Below are positions 1 through 11,945 of a stretch of 64,000 nt of DNA, in pieces (within the stretch, counting starts at the first letter, position 1; each line of letters starts with the position of its first letter). Under the pieces are notes generated by a model that was not told where the DNA came from, searched no databases, and saw nothing but the letters and a program-made list of their open reading frames with translations. This stretch comes from Numida meleagris. Taxonomy: Eukaryota; Chordata; Aves; Galliformes; Numididae. Location of the stretch: NCBI RefSeq assembly GCF_002078875.1, contig NC_034421.1, positions 4,607,800 through 4,671,799 on the forward strand, read 5' to 3'. A program made the translations under genes and the position numbers.

Positions 1-1203
1 GTTCTGCAGCCCCGTGCTGTGGCACAGCCCAGCTGACAGGGTAGCAGCACGGGGCCGGCCTTCTGACACACTGACTGTGCTGAACAGCAGCCTGAAGGTA
101 GCTGTTTTCTCCCCTCTGCTAACCAGATTGTGCAAGATGTCCATCAGAGAAGAGCAGGAAAAGCTTTTTGCCTTCAGGCTGCAGCTGCTGATGGGGCTCC
201 TGAACCCTGAGCCAAACTCAGCATCATTAACAGCAGAGAGAAGCAGCGAGGCAGCAGACACAGAAATTGCTCCAGCACCAGACTGCTGCTGCACCGTGCA
301 TTTTAGCAGCAGCCAGCACGCTCATGTTCGCTTACACAAGGACATGCAGTTCTGATAATTTACATTTTAATCAGCCAAATATACAAGTTTTGTCGTTTTT
401 CCTTTTTTTTTTTTTCTTTTTTAACTTCATCAAGGTGTTTTGTTTTTTTTTCCATCTGGGTCCGATACAATTAATGATGTCTTTTTCCCCTTAAACAAAG
501 GATAATGTGGTTAAAAACTGGCACTATCCCTAATCAGATGAAGAAAAAAAAAATAATGAAGAGGAGGGAAAAGGGGGAGACTGGCTGCGAGAAAGGAGGG
601 ATGAAAATGGGAAGGAACAGTGCACTCCAGATGTCCGTGAAGTCAGGCTCCCAGCTCACACTGCAGCACCCTGCAGGAAAAGTTTACGGGCCGTCTGCCC
701 AAAAGGATTGCACAGATACATTATCCTTTGGGTTCTCATGAGCAAGTCAAAGTTCCCCACCCTGCGTGTCCCGCCCCACAATGACCCCACAATCTATTTT
801 CTTGCAATCTAATAGTTGAAGCATCTCCCCTCCCGCACAGCTCCCTCCCACCCAACCNNNNNNNNNNNNNNNNNNNNNNNNNNNNNNNNNNNNNNNNNNN
901 NNNNNNNCCCCCGGGTCTAAGAGTTCTTAAACCTAAAAACAGCAAAAACATTCAGGTTTTCAAACTGTTACAGAGAATTGCTGTTCAGCACAGTTTTGCA
1001 CCGAGGATAGCAGCTGCCCCTAACCCCAAATGGAAATTGTGCCAGGATGAAGACAAAACACATTGTCAGTGTCTCTTGGAGGTGAAGGTGACGTCGATGC
1101 CGCAGTACACCCTACGTGGCATCTATGGTATGCAACACGACAGAGTTCCTGGCAGGCACCAGGCACGGTTCCCTGGCGTTTCCTCCTCTTGCATGTCCTG
1201 TGC
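1..1203 (-). other. PDAP1 3' UTR and downstream flank, incomplete
   Basis: The sequence after the PDAP1 stop codon is probably its 3' UTR. No canonical AATAAA is visible on the minus strand; the best candidate is an ATTAAA hexamer at 371-366. T-rich runs lie at about 397-437. I see no coding gene. The transcript end cannot be fixed because of the assembly gap at 858-907. Confidence 0.45.
858..907. other. assembly gap (50 Ns)
   Basis: Fifty consecutive N bases, flanked by C-rich sequence on both sides. A round gap of 50 is usually a placeholder, so the true length is unknown. It falls in the presumed PDAP1 3' UTR and does not touch any coding exon. Confidence 0.99.
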
Positions 1204-4200
1204 TTACTTGTTAAGGGATAGTGACTGCAGTCTTTTACCTGCCATAGCTGCTTCATCTTTTGCTGGAGGAGGAAAAGAACAGAGGCGTCATCGCTTTTCA
1301 GTGTGCATCAGGGACTGGTGGTAGGCTAATAACCCCAGAGACTGAAATCTTGCTAGCTACCTACACTGAAGTAACTGAGGAAAAATTCTGACCCTCCCCA
1401 CTAACCTCTGGTAGAGCCCCTCCAGGCTTCACAGGAGCAGCCCTCCCTGCACCTCCCTTATGTTCTGGGCCTCTCTTCAGGCTTCTGCAAATTACCCTGA
1501 TCCTGATGCATAAATTTCCCTGTGGAAGCCACTAAGAACACGTTCATTAGAGTTCTGTCTCGCACCTATCAGAGCCGAAGAGGAAATCCAGGCAGGGAAA
1601 GACCGCTGCAAATTCCCCGTGCAGTTTGTATCCTCACCATGCAATGCGGATAAATCCCACCCAGCACAAGGAACTCAGTACATCCCCAGATATGAGCAAG
1701 CATTGCCTGGGAGGCTGAGCTTGCAGGTACAGATGCCAGAGCAGTTCCCTTCTCTCCCTGCCTTCTCCCAGTCCAGACATCCTACAGCTTTATAGGAACG
1801 AAACAGCCAAGCCTGGCTTTGATGAACGGAGCCGCAATGACACCGAGCGGCACCGTGCAGGAGGTGAGGGATTACAGCGTGTGCTATCAGAAATCAGGCC
1901 TCGAGGCACTACAACCATTGCGAAAGAGAAGTCAGAGGATATGATGAATTACTCTCTCACCTTTTCTTTCCTCTTCTTTCTTCCTGGCAGCTTCTTCCCT
2001 TTGCTTCCGAATGATGGCTAGTCGAGCGAGATCTGCCTTCGCTTGCTCTGTTTTACCAGCTAGGTGCATTTTCATGTATCTTTCTTTCGCCTTTTGTTTC
2101 TCTATTTCCTCTCTGTTTGAGCGAGACACAGCAGTGGTTAGAACATGCAAGAAGCATGCAGGTACAGACGTACACTGTGGGAAGCTTTCTGACTGGGATG
2201 GAAGGTGAATGCAGAGACGGACTGCCTACCAAGGCTGTGGGACCCCATCACTTTTCAAGCACAAGTTACATCTGTTGTGGGGTTTGATGAGAGATGGAGA
2301 GAAGAAGAATTTATACCTCCAGCTAAATAAGAGCACTGATACACAATGAGGTCAAAGGAATTACCCACAGACTGCACAGCACTGTAACATTTTTTCCCCC
2401 AGAAGTACACCTCCAGGTATTTCTGCTGAGGCAACCGATCCCAAATAATCCACCTTAAACAATCTATTTCAAACAAGCAACCTTAAATCTTTCACTCGGA
2501 AACTCTCCATTGCTAAATTAAACTAGAAGATTACACTTTGGCTTCTCATCTTGTTCATCAGCTCAGACAAAAATTTCACTCAGGAACCTGGGAAATCGGT
2601 ACCCGCCACGAGGGCACCTTCTGCAGCAAGATTAAAGCAGACCCGAGCGTGACCTCAGGTGAATGGATTTCAGTTACATCAGATTTTTGGCATAAAACTT
2701 CAGGAAAGAAATCTCCATCTGCTTCACAGCAACAAAGCTCAGTCAGCACAACCAGCTGAGCTGCCTATCTTTGGGAGGGACACAGCGACAGACAGAGAAG
2801 ACAGACAGCTCCAGTAAGGTTTGTAAGGAAAGGCGGTTTGAATCGCACTGAATCCTGCCTGTTTGCTACTGCTCAGTGCCAGCTTCAGAGAGGGCTGCCC
2901 TGCAACATCAGCGTACACACAGCAGAGAGATGCTTCTCTGCATTAAGCTCCTGCCAGCAGCAATGATGAAACTTCAGAAGCATACCAGCTCTTCCCAAGG
3001 CAGAAGGAAAAACTCACCGCTCTCGTCGTGAGAGTTCCTTGGGTCCATCCAGGTCCAGCTGAGTTACTTTTTTGGTTGTCTGAATTACACGATTGGGATT
3101 CTCTATGTCTATCAACCCTTCCACTCCTTTGCGCTTTTGCTAAGATTCAAGAAAAAGAAGAAGGTTAAGAAGCTCTGAAATACCCCAAATTATCTTGCAC
3201 TGGAACTCATCAGATACACTGCCACACACCCCAGAAGCAGTATTCAAGGTGTTCTCACTACCAGACAACAATCAAGATTTATACTATCAGATATCTTCAG
3301 ACTCTTTTGAAATCTTCTCATCTTTGCCTTTTACTTACAGAACACACAAATTATCACTTTGAGAACAAAATGCAGTCAAGTTTTTTGTCTTCTAAAAATG
3401 GTTCTTCCATAAAAGATTTACTACAGATAGCTCTCAAACAGAACTCCAATTCAAGAATATGCATCTATCTCCCACCCCAAGAACTCAGGTAGTGTAAATG
3501 CATTAAGTGTCCTGAGAATTGCAATACCTGATAATCTTCATCATCTTCGTCACTCTCATCTGAATCTAAAGACTTCTTGTCCTTTTTTGGGTCCCCTGTT
3601 GCTCCTTCACCTCCTTCTTCTTGCTCCTCTTCTTCCTACAAAACCACGGGAAATGAGATAAAACATATGTCAATAAAAAACCCAAACCCTACCGTGACTT
3701 TTAAATGAATCTTGATTTCGGAGGGGTGACACGCAGCTTTGAGAACACCAGTGCTCCAGACATGGCCCTTATGACACCAAGGGTGCCCTGCTCTTGCAGA
3801 ACGAGAACTGCTTCTCAACACAGTAAGTATTACTTGCCCCAGCAGATTTCCTCTAAACAACTCTGCTGTTCTCCCTACGTAACAGGCTGGAGAAGTTATT
3901 CTAAAAGGCAGAAGAGGCACTTTGCTTTCCCCAAATGAAGAATCTCCAGGATGATTTTGGCCTGGGTTTCCAGTGAGCAGTATCTCAGGGACTGGAATCT
4001 GGAGGGATGTAGCTTACAGATGCTCTACATAAGAGCAAATTGCCAGCCACCAATCAGAGAGTATTACCCACAGAAGGCAGCCTTTTTAGCACAGCTTTTA
4101 CTAAGCACAGTCTAGGAATTAATTTGTAAATCGGTAGAAGATAAGATTAGAAGAACCAACAAGGGTGTGAATAGCTTGCTTTATCACTGCCAAACATCCC

Positions 4201-7200
4201 CCAGCAGACCAACTGTCAAAGCAGATGAATTATGGGCAGAAAGAGGAGTAATTCTGTAAAGTTTTTATAAGCTTCCCCTAAAGAAACTGGGCTAGATGTA
4301 ACCATCACTGCATGGTATGGATGATCACAAAGAAAACAGCAAGAAATCCTTCTCAAAAAAGCACTCCTCTGAGGTTTTTTTATTTGAAACAAGACAGACA
4401 ACTCATGGCGGGTCCTGCAGAGAGCTTTTCTGTTCTGTTTCCAGTTGGTATTTTTATTAATAACTTAGAAACAGAGAAGCTAGTGAACTTCCAAGTTGTG
4501 AATGACACTGTAGAAGCAGGAGCTGGAATCATTCTGGAAAACAGGATCAGAATGATAAGTGACTTCTGTAACTGGAAAGATGGCACGAAACCAAGAAGGT
4601 GCAACCAGAAAACGAACCAAGAGGAGCTATACTTTGGAAGAAGACATCAAAGTTGCAGTATCTGGCTAAGCAGCAAACCACACAATCATCTTGAGTTACA
4701 GCTGGTCAAAACATCCAAAAGGAGCCAACGATATGGCTCAGAACTGCTTGAAAGAGTGATCTTTTTCTGGGATTTACTCATCAGTGTTTCCTATACGGGG
4801 TATAATTATCCTGCTGTTGTCAGTGCTATGAGGTTTCAGCTGGAACAGTGTATTTGGGCTTAGGCAGCACTTTCAGAAAGTCATGGAAAAATGGCAGTGA
4901 GAGTGGCATCGTAGCTGAGATAATTAGGCAACACGAAAGAGCAAGTTCTGCAAGAAGTAGTCATGCCTTTTCTAACACCAGTCCAGAAGCTGCAGGGGAG
5001 GGAGGACTACGATCCTGTGCTGGGGCACAGAAGTGCCCAAAAAAGAACTCAAGCCAGAAAATGCTACTACATCTTCCTACAAGTCAGAGCCACAGGAGAA
5101 AACCATGCATGCAGAAAGAAATCAGAGGAACTTAGGTAAGATTAGAAGAGAAAGAGACCAAATATGGTAATTTCAGCATATGAAAAGAAGTCAAGATGTG
5201 AACCTCTTCTCTCCATAGCAAAGCTGCAGAACAGGAATAAAAATCGTGAGCTTACACTGGAGACTAGAATGATGAATTATTGGGGGAAAAGATGCCTAGA
5301 GCTGCTGTGTAATTGTCTTCCTTATCCTTCAACCCCCAGTGCACTGAGTGGATGATCAACCTGGCCTCACTTCTGTGAGGATCAGGGCTGGACCACACTT
5401 TGTGGTCTCCCCAGCCACAGGTATTCAGAATCCATGCTGTGATCACTGACAGAATGATTTAGCTGACATTCCTCATGAACTGCAAAGGAAGCATGCTGTA
5501 CAGGACAGGACAGTAAGTACAATCAAGGCAAATACATACCCTGGCCTTTTGTTTTTCTGCTTGGAGCTGAGCATCAATCTCTTCAGGACTTGTGTACTGT
5601 CTCGCTCGGCCTTTGTGGCCTCCTTTTCTACCTGTACAAAAGAAATAATTAAAAAGAAATAATCTAGTGATAAGCTTTCAGGAAGCTTGACTCCTCCTTC
5701 AGCACACACTCTAGATTTTTGATGCACATAAAACAAACCAAAACAGCTGCTCTAATAAAGAAACAACCAAAGACACATGGAACTTGCCTGCCTCGGTGAA
5801 ACACTCCAAGAATTCTGAATATATTACACAGAGAACAGGGATTACTATTTCACAGAAAGACATTCAGAGAATCGATTCCTTCTTTTCACTTGGGTTGGTT
5901 TTGGAGGCACCGGGGCTGAGGCAGCCCATCTACACACCACCTATACTACGTGCAAGTTTGTCCTGCAGAGAGCAAGCCAGGAAGGGCTGCCCAAAGGGAC
6001 TGCTGACAAACAGTTCTCAGCCCCAGCGCTGCTCTCTGCATTTCCCACACAGCAGGAATCGCGGCGTGCTCCTGTGGCAGCAGCTGTTACAGCCAGCTAC
6101 CCCGGACAAGCTCGCCTCCTCAGCCCCTCCCCTGCACTGAGGCCATGCCAAGAGAAAATAGGAAGCCAATTGGACAAAAGCTTTGGGAATGGTAATGAGA
6201 GCTGAGGAGCAAGTAAAAGGAGCCTCCATGTTTTACTGCTTTATAAGGGAAAATGAAAACAAGCTCTAGAAATTAGGAAGAGGGGAGAGCCAGCTTAGCT
6301 GGTCAGACTGCCCAGTTAAGCTCTGCTCTCAAGCCCATTATTGCTTCCTGCAAGCAGCCTCTCCATTTATGTTACAGCTCAAATACCTGCTGGCAAAAAC
6401 CAGCTGGAGAGCTCAAAGCGCAACCGGTGCACGGGACCGGCAGAGAACAAACAGCTCGTGTGAGGGAGCTCTGTTACCGCAGGTGTCTTCATCTGCCACA
6501 CAGCAGGAACACCACGTGCTCCCCTCTCCCTCCCCACGACACCTGCAGGGGACAAGAAAACCTCAGAGATGCGAGGAGGAGGGAACAGGACACATGGGAG
6601 AGATCCATCACGGCCGTGCCGCTGTGTCACGGTCGTGCCTGGCTGCGTTTGCTGGACTTGGAAGGACAGGGTGCATCAGCACAGGCTGCCTTGGCAGGCT
6701 TTAGAAATCCAACATTTCCTGACCAGCTCCCTTAGCTCAGCAAACTCTCCTACATTTAGCTTGGCAAACGCTGAGCTGCGGAATAAGTTCTCTCCAAACC
6801 CTACTACAAAGCTTTACGGACAGCCCTGAGATTTTTTTCTTGCACGAAACGAGGAAAGGTAGAAAACAAAATTCTCTATATTCCATTTTGGAAGCTCACG
6901 GGTGCTCGAACCCTAAGTGCAACCGAAGCTTTGCTGCAGCCCAACACTGGAGCTTTCTGCTTGCCTGCTTCCAACCACCCCACGTGGCACCACCGACACG
7001 CTGGGAACGAGAGCTGCCGGGGGAGCTGCGGGCCAGGAGACATTACATCACTGCCTGGCAAATGACATCACTCTAAAAGGAACAACAGTAAGGTATTGGA
7101 TACATCACATAGCACCATGAAAATCTAAATAATCTGAAGCAATGCTGTGCTACAAGGTTAACATGTGCCAAGCACCCTTCTTGCTTAGCGGAAAGATTTT

Positions 7201-8814
7201 TACACTGGGCTCAGAATTGAAGAACACAGCAGTGTTATTACTGCAAATACCGATGCAATAGAGAAAAGCAGCTCCAGAGAAATTATCTTAAAAACAAATG
7301 CTTGAAAAGAAATAGACTGTAGAAGCAGACCTCACTCCAGGCAAGGTGAGCAATGGCCCTGTGTCTGCCAGTGCAGGCCCATGCCCAGTTTCCCATGTGT
7401 AAAACAGGGTTGATGATTCTCATTCTCCCTTGCAGAGTGCTACTGGAATACAATAATCTGTAGATTTTGACTGCAGTAAAAATGACTGTGTCTCAGGCAC
7501 GTGCTTTCTAATAAATGTCTTCAGTTTCAAACAGCACAGTGAAGGAATTTTAATGGAAGAGGATGGAAAAATAGCGAAGGAGCTGCATTCTTTTTGAAGC
7601 AAAGTGTTCAAAAAATGAAGAAAATAATCAGCAGTAATCCTGTAACAAAATGTATTACTAGCTACCTAACCCCCTCTATGTTATATTAAATCGAGTGCAA
7701 AAGTCCACTTCTCTGCTAGCAATAATATAATTACAATAACTCCTCCTAACTTTTTGGGGTGGGAAGAAGCAACAATCCTTCTTTTCCCAAGAAGCAAAAG
7801 ATTGGAAAGAATCATTTAGAAGTGTACAATGAAACACAGAGCAGAGGGAGCTCGGTTACATGGCACTCACATACAGTAACCAGGGTTAAAACCCACCACA
7901 GCTATTTCCCTTCACAGAAATACAGGAAAGCTTCAGATCTATCTCCTAAGATTGTACAAATGAACATAAAACAAAGAGCTTAACGAAAATATAAACAGGG
8001 AAGCAATTTTCACGAAACTAAAGCTTGAGAAATGCTAATGAAATAAATTGGCAAAAACTACAGAGAAGATGATGAGGCCTGGTTTACATTCATGTATGTG
8101 CCTGGGATTTCATAAACGCTCACACAGGAGCCAATTATGCAGATGGTGCATCTGGAGAAGGTTCTGGGTGGATCCAGCTCAGACCTGACGGTGTCATTCC
8201 CTCATTACATATCCTTAATCACAAGAGCAAGTCGGTACCCGCTCCGCGGAGCCACAAGAAAGGCGCAGTGCTCGGAGCCCCTGAGCCCGCACCCCCTGCC
8301 CCGCTCCTGCTGCCGCGTGGGGCTGCTCCTGCCCGGCCGCTTCCTGGCCCCTGTCGTGAGAGCACCGAGACGGGCGGGCTGCGGAGCCCCCGGGGCTCGG
8401 ATAGAGCCCCCCAGCTCGGCCAGGCAGCAGCAGGAGCTGCCTCCGCGTGGCTACAGAGCAGCTCTTGGGGGGGGGGGGAGTAGGGCTCCGCACCAATCCC
8501 TCCTCGAGCGGGACCCTCAGTAAGGCCGGGGCGGGGGTGGGCGAGGAAAGACGGCCCCCAAGGCCCGAGCTGGGACGGGGGGTGACACCTGTACTCCCCC
8601 CGACCATCCGTAACCGATGTAACGAGGGACGAGGCCCCTCGAGAGGTAACGAGGTACGGTTTTGCGCCCCACGAGGTAACGAGGGGCGGGCTTCTCCCCC
8701 ATGAGATAACGAGGGACGGGGCCCCCATCCCGAAGTAAGGAGGGACGCGCTCGCCCCCCGCCGGGTACCGAGCGCCGCGCCGCTTCCCGCCCGGCCCCCA
8801 CCTCCTTTCGGCAT
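1204..8814 (-). CDS. PDAP1: PDAP1, 28 kDa heat- and acid-stable phosphoprotein (PDGFA-associated protein 1)
   Basis: Six coding exons on the minus strand: 8802-8814, 5540-5631, 3528-3635, 3018-3139, 1961-2112 and 1204-1262. They join in phase to 181 residues, the length I recall for mammalian PDAP1. All introns are GT-AG. The start [20 protein letters not shown] is split after the first base of codon 5, so exon 1 codes for only 13 bases. An acidic, Ser/Asp/Glu-rich middle (about residues 36-71, with [15 protein letters not shown]) contains likely casein-kinase-2 sites. A Lys/Arg/Glu-rich helical region follows (about 105-165), and the protein ends [10 protein letters not shown]. The family is reported to bind PDGF-A and to affect translation and stress responses; its biochemical role is poorly defined. 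The last residues ([11 protein letters not shown]) differ from the human form I remember (AKDDATLSGKR). It shares a CpG-island promoter head-to-head with BUD31. Confidence 0.97.
4430..4905 (+). mobile_element. degraded CR1-like LINE, reverse-transcriptase region, in PDAP1 intron 2
   Basis: The stretch reads like a heavily mutated copy of the CR1 reverse-transcriptase C-terminal region. It carries, in the right order, remnants of the 'attaataacttaga' segment, the 'gatgacactaag' segment (here 'gaatgacactgta'), a late 'cctcacctggaatactgtgt' counterpart (here 'ctggaacagtgtatttgggc') and 'aggaaggatatggaaaa' (here 'agaaagtcatggaaaaa'). An open frame of 183 codons crosses it, but it does not give a continuous RT protein. 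It lies antisense to PDAP1. The match is to a remembered consensus, so family and limits are approximate. Confidence 0.55.
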
Positions 8815-9440
8815 CGCGGCGATGGCGGTTGCAGCAGCTGCAGCGAGGCCCCCCCCGGCCCCAGCCACGACCCGGAAGCGGAAGCCGCCCCGCCCCCCTG
8901 GCGCGCGCCGCCCGCCCAGGCCCCGCCGCCCTCGAGGCCCCGCCGCAGGGCTGCCCTTCCGCTGCCGCTCCCGCCTCCCCTCCGTTCCTCCACAGCGGGG
9001 AGCGAGGACGTACTCCTCCCGGTAATACCGCGTTCTCTGCTCTGTCTCTGCTGAGGAGAAGGAGGTAAGGGCCGCAGGGCGAGGTGGGGATTTTTTCTTC
9101 AGGCAGCGCCGCGGCCACCTCAGCCGGGCGGGCACGGCGCGATGCCGTAGAGGACCCTCGTGACGTCAGAGGCAGCGCGACGGGGAGCGGCGGCCCTCGG
9201 CCGGTGAGCGGGGCTTGGGCATTGCGTCCCCTCCCCTTCTCTGGCCCCGGCTCCGCTTCCAGCACGGCCCGAGCCGCTCCGGGCCTTTCGGGAAGACTCG
9301 GCGGAGGCTGGCGGCCGTGTCCCGGCGGTGGCTGGGACTGGCGGAAGCTGGGGTGGGATCTGTGTTGGGGTACGGCGGAGAGGGTGGCTCAGCGCTCACT
9401 GCAGGGGCTCCCGGTGGCCTGAGGGTTGCGCTGGGTGAGG
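8215..9440. promoter_or_regulatory. CpG island, bidirectional promoter of PDAP1 (-) and BUD31 (+)
   Basis: A very GC- and CpG-rich block surrounds the divergent start codons of PDAP1 (8814, minus) and BUD31 (9609, plus). It contains a perfect palindromic CRE, TGACGTCA, at 9161-9168. Splice-donor candidates on the plus strand at 9065 (GTAAGG) and 9204 (GTGAGC) could end a non-coding first exon of BUD31, which would join the acceptor just before 9547. No TATA box is evident, as usual for such housekeeping promoters. A G-homopolymer lies at about 8468-8479. Confidence 0.85.
8605..8765. repeat. 30-bp minisatellite, about five copies, in PDAP1 intron 1
   Basis: The core 'taacgag' or a close variant recurs at 8620, 8647, 8677, 8707 and 8736, spaced 27, 30, 30 and 29 bases. 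The consensus unit is roughly 'gaggtaacgagggacggg' followed by a C-rich tail of about 12 bases. It sits inside the CpG island, immediately downstream of PDAP1 exon 1 in transcript direction. Confidence 0.85.
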
Positions 9441-9608
9441 CTGGGCCTCGATATCGCTCATTTTTACGTCCAAGTAGAAAATGGTGAAGGGGGATGGAAA
9501 TCTTAGGAGAGATGTTCCTAAAAGCTGTTTTCGTTTCCTTTTTCAGAGTTTTCCAGGACTCTGAGACATCCACATACCTCCTTGTAAAGCTCCCTCGTTT
9601 CCAAGGCA

Positions 9609-11104
9609 ATGCCCAAAGTGAAGCGAAGCAGGAAGCCTCCCCCAGATGGCTGGGAGCTGATTGAGCCCACGCTGGATGAGCTGGATCAGAAGATGAGAGA
9701 AGGTACGCAGCAGAGCTGGGTGCTGTCAGGGATGGGCACCTGAAACAAGCTTTGGGCCCCCATGAATACAAAGTAGCATTTATATCTGCACCTACAATGA
9801 TGCTGCAGGTTGAGACTGGAATGGTATTGATTGCTTTTAAGTTCTGGGGTACAGCTGTTCTGGGGCACTCCATGGCCAAGCTGACTGCAGCTCATTGGCA
9901 TGTGTGGAGGGACTGGTATTTCCTGTCCATGCTGGTCTGACGAGCTGGGGCATGCACAATGTCACCTTCTATCCCAGGACAGGTCACATCATCCTTGGCG
10001 TCTTTGTTTTCATTTCCTAAAGGAACCACATCACATTCTTCTCATTGGCATCCTGCTCTTAACTCTGTAATCTATTAACGCTAGGAATGCTCTTAGAACA
10101 GTTTATGCTAAAGTGACTGAGGGAGTAAATTGGCAGCCTAGGAGAATTAGCTGGAACGTGATGTTTGTATTCCCTTCCAGCGGAGACTGAGCCTCATGAA
10201 GGGAAGAGGAAAGTGGAATCCCTTTGGCCCATCTTCAGAATTCACCATCAGAAAACACGTTACATCTTTGATCTCTTCTATAAAAGAAAAGCTATCAGCA
10301 GAGGTGAGAAACCCAAATTGGTTTGCACTGGATAAGGGAAGACAGGACACAGTGAGTTGTCCGCCTGCAGAGGCACATGAACTGGGGTGCTGAAGGATTA
10401 ATTTTCTGGGTAGGGAGGGTGGAGGGAAGGCTAGCGTTTGTGCAGCTCTAACAGCTAGTCAGTACAGCTAGAAATTCCTTATACTGAGTCATCTTGACAT
10501 CTACCGGGAGCTACTTGGGTCTGCTCTTCTACAGAACTTTATGAATACTGCATCAAGGAAGGGTATGCTGACAAAAACCTGATTGCAAAGTGGAAGAAAC
10601 AGGGTTATGAGAACCTTTGCTGCCTGCGGTGCATCCAGACACGGGACACCAACTTTGGAACCAACTGCATCTGTAGAGTACCCAAAAGCAAGCTGGAAGT
10701 GGTAAGAATTGTCAGCTTGTTCCTGCCTGTCTGGACCTTTGCAGTAGCCATTCTAAGCTCATGCAGGTCAGGGACAGCAGAGGAGGCGGTGTTTTCCTTT
10801 CTGGTAACATCCTCAGCTCTAACACTTTCTGCCTTTTGCTAGTAGTTAACATCTAGTTGCTTTTCAGGTAACTGTCAGCTTTGGCATGCAGTTGTTTACA
10901 GTTGTTAACATACTGGAAACAACAAAAAGCCAGACTGTAGAGTGCATGGAAGGGCTTCTTTCAAAAGGCAGCCTTTGCTGTGAGGTTTATGCCTCCTGGC
11001 CTGCCTGCTCCCACTAGCAGGCCTGAAATATCCCTGTCCTGTTTCTTTTCCAGGGGAGAATCATTGAATGCACTCACTGTGGATGCAGAGGCTGCTCTGG
11101 GTGA
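9609..11104 (+). CDS. BUD31: BUD31, G10 family spliceosome component
   Basis: Four coding exons on the plus strand: 9609-9702, 10181-10303, 10535-10701 and 11054-11104. They join in phase to 144 residues, the full family length. The start [20 protein letters not shown] carries a basic nuclear-localisation-like stretch. The C-terminal half has the zinc-binding cysteines of the G10 fold: CCLRC at 101-105, CIC at 117-119 and CTHCGCRGC at 134-142. BUD31 belongs to the NineTeen-complex-related part of the activated spliceosome and acts in the nucleus. Compared with the human protein I recall, the only change noticed is Pro for Ala at residue 10, consistent with very strong conservation. The 62 bases before the ATG are probably 5' UTR, since a good acceptor (tttttcag) precedes 9547. 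It is divergent from PDAP1 and convergent with PTCD1. Confidence 0.98.
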
Positions 11105-11215
11105 AACAATTGGACATCAGTCTACATTTTGAACTCTGAGCGATATCATCCTACGCAATGGACTATGAGTGCAATTACAGTTACCTTCTGTGTGATTGGA
11201 TATTTCTGTGTTGCA

Positions 11216-11302
11216 ATTAAAATGGCAAATTCACCTGGATCATACATACAAAGGATGTAGTTTTGGGGTAACTTTTTGTGTAGCCGCTTATTTTAAAATA
11301 AA
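11216..11302 (+). terminator. BUD31 polyadenylation signals
   Basis: An ATTAAA hexamer lies at 11216-11221 and a canonical AATAAA at 11297-11302, 112 and 193 bases after the BUD31 stop. The 3' UTR is therefore about 150-220 bases long. The second signal is the stronger candidate. Confidence 0.75.
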
Positions 11303-11324
11303 GACTCACTTCCTGAGAGAGTGG

Positions 11325-11810
11325 ACCGATCTTTTGTCAAAACTGTGCCTCTGTTCTCCTACTGGAGGTGAAGGTGTTTGGTTTTTAAGGTGACTATCTC
11401 CTGTGAGGCATTCTATATGTGAGTTGTTTAACAAAATCATATCAATTTTTTTTCCTCAAGTAAGGGAATTTAAAAGGTTATTGGGAAAAGAAATAGTACA
11501 GTTCTCCAGCAAGATCTCTTCTGATGAGGAGTAAAGCTGAACTTCACTGGAATTCTCTGCTAAGGTTTTTAACCTTGAATTACTGCATAGATCTAGTTAG
11601 GAATGCCAGCAATCTAGGGACTTGCAGAACACATTTAGATGTTCAAATACACGTGAAAATGCAGGAAAGACAAAACTAGAACTGAAATAATCACTGTTAA
11701 ATTTGTTTCTCCCTTGTAACAAGACTTGTTTAGCACAGAGTTTGTTAAAGTACAGCCTGTGTAATTCTCTGCAGTTTAACAAAATTCACTGACAATATAT
11801 TTGCTTCTCC
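11325..11810. other. short intergenic gap between convergent BUD31 and PTCD1
   Basis: About 490 bases separate the two predicted 3' ends. The sequence is AT-rich and unremarkable; I see no gene, repeat or RNA. Confidence 0.6.
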
Positions 11811-11828
11811 TTAAAACAGGACAAATAT

Positions 11829-11834
11829 TTTATT
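11829..11834 (-). terminator. PTCD1 polyadenylation signal
   Basis: AATAAA on the minus strand (tttatt on plus), 112 bases after the PTCD1 stop codon. The implied 3' UTR is about 130 bases. Confidence 0.75.
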
Positions 11835-11945
11835 TAGTAGATATCCCAAGAACTTCAGTTCCTGGAACTACAACACAGCTTTAGTACAAGAAACAGTTTA
11901 AGGGAGCAAAGTCCAAGTTCTTGCAGCATGTACAGTATGCTGGAC

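Noticed and set aside
4312..4863. 183-codon plus-strand frame in PDAP1 intron 2
   Set aside because: It overlaps degraded CR1 LINE sequence and has no continuous protein homology, so it is not called as a gene.
6030..6530. Similar words 'cacacagcaggaa...cgtgctcc' at about 6048 and 6498 in PDAP1 intron 1
   Set aside because: The shared core is only about 25-30 bases and the flanks do not align, so a duplication is not supported.
8215..9265. Overlapping minus-strand frames of 158-348 codons
   Set aside because: They lie across the CpG island and the 30-bp minisatellite, where stop codons are depleted by composition. The real PDAP1 exon 1 (8802-8814) explains the only homologous part.
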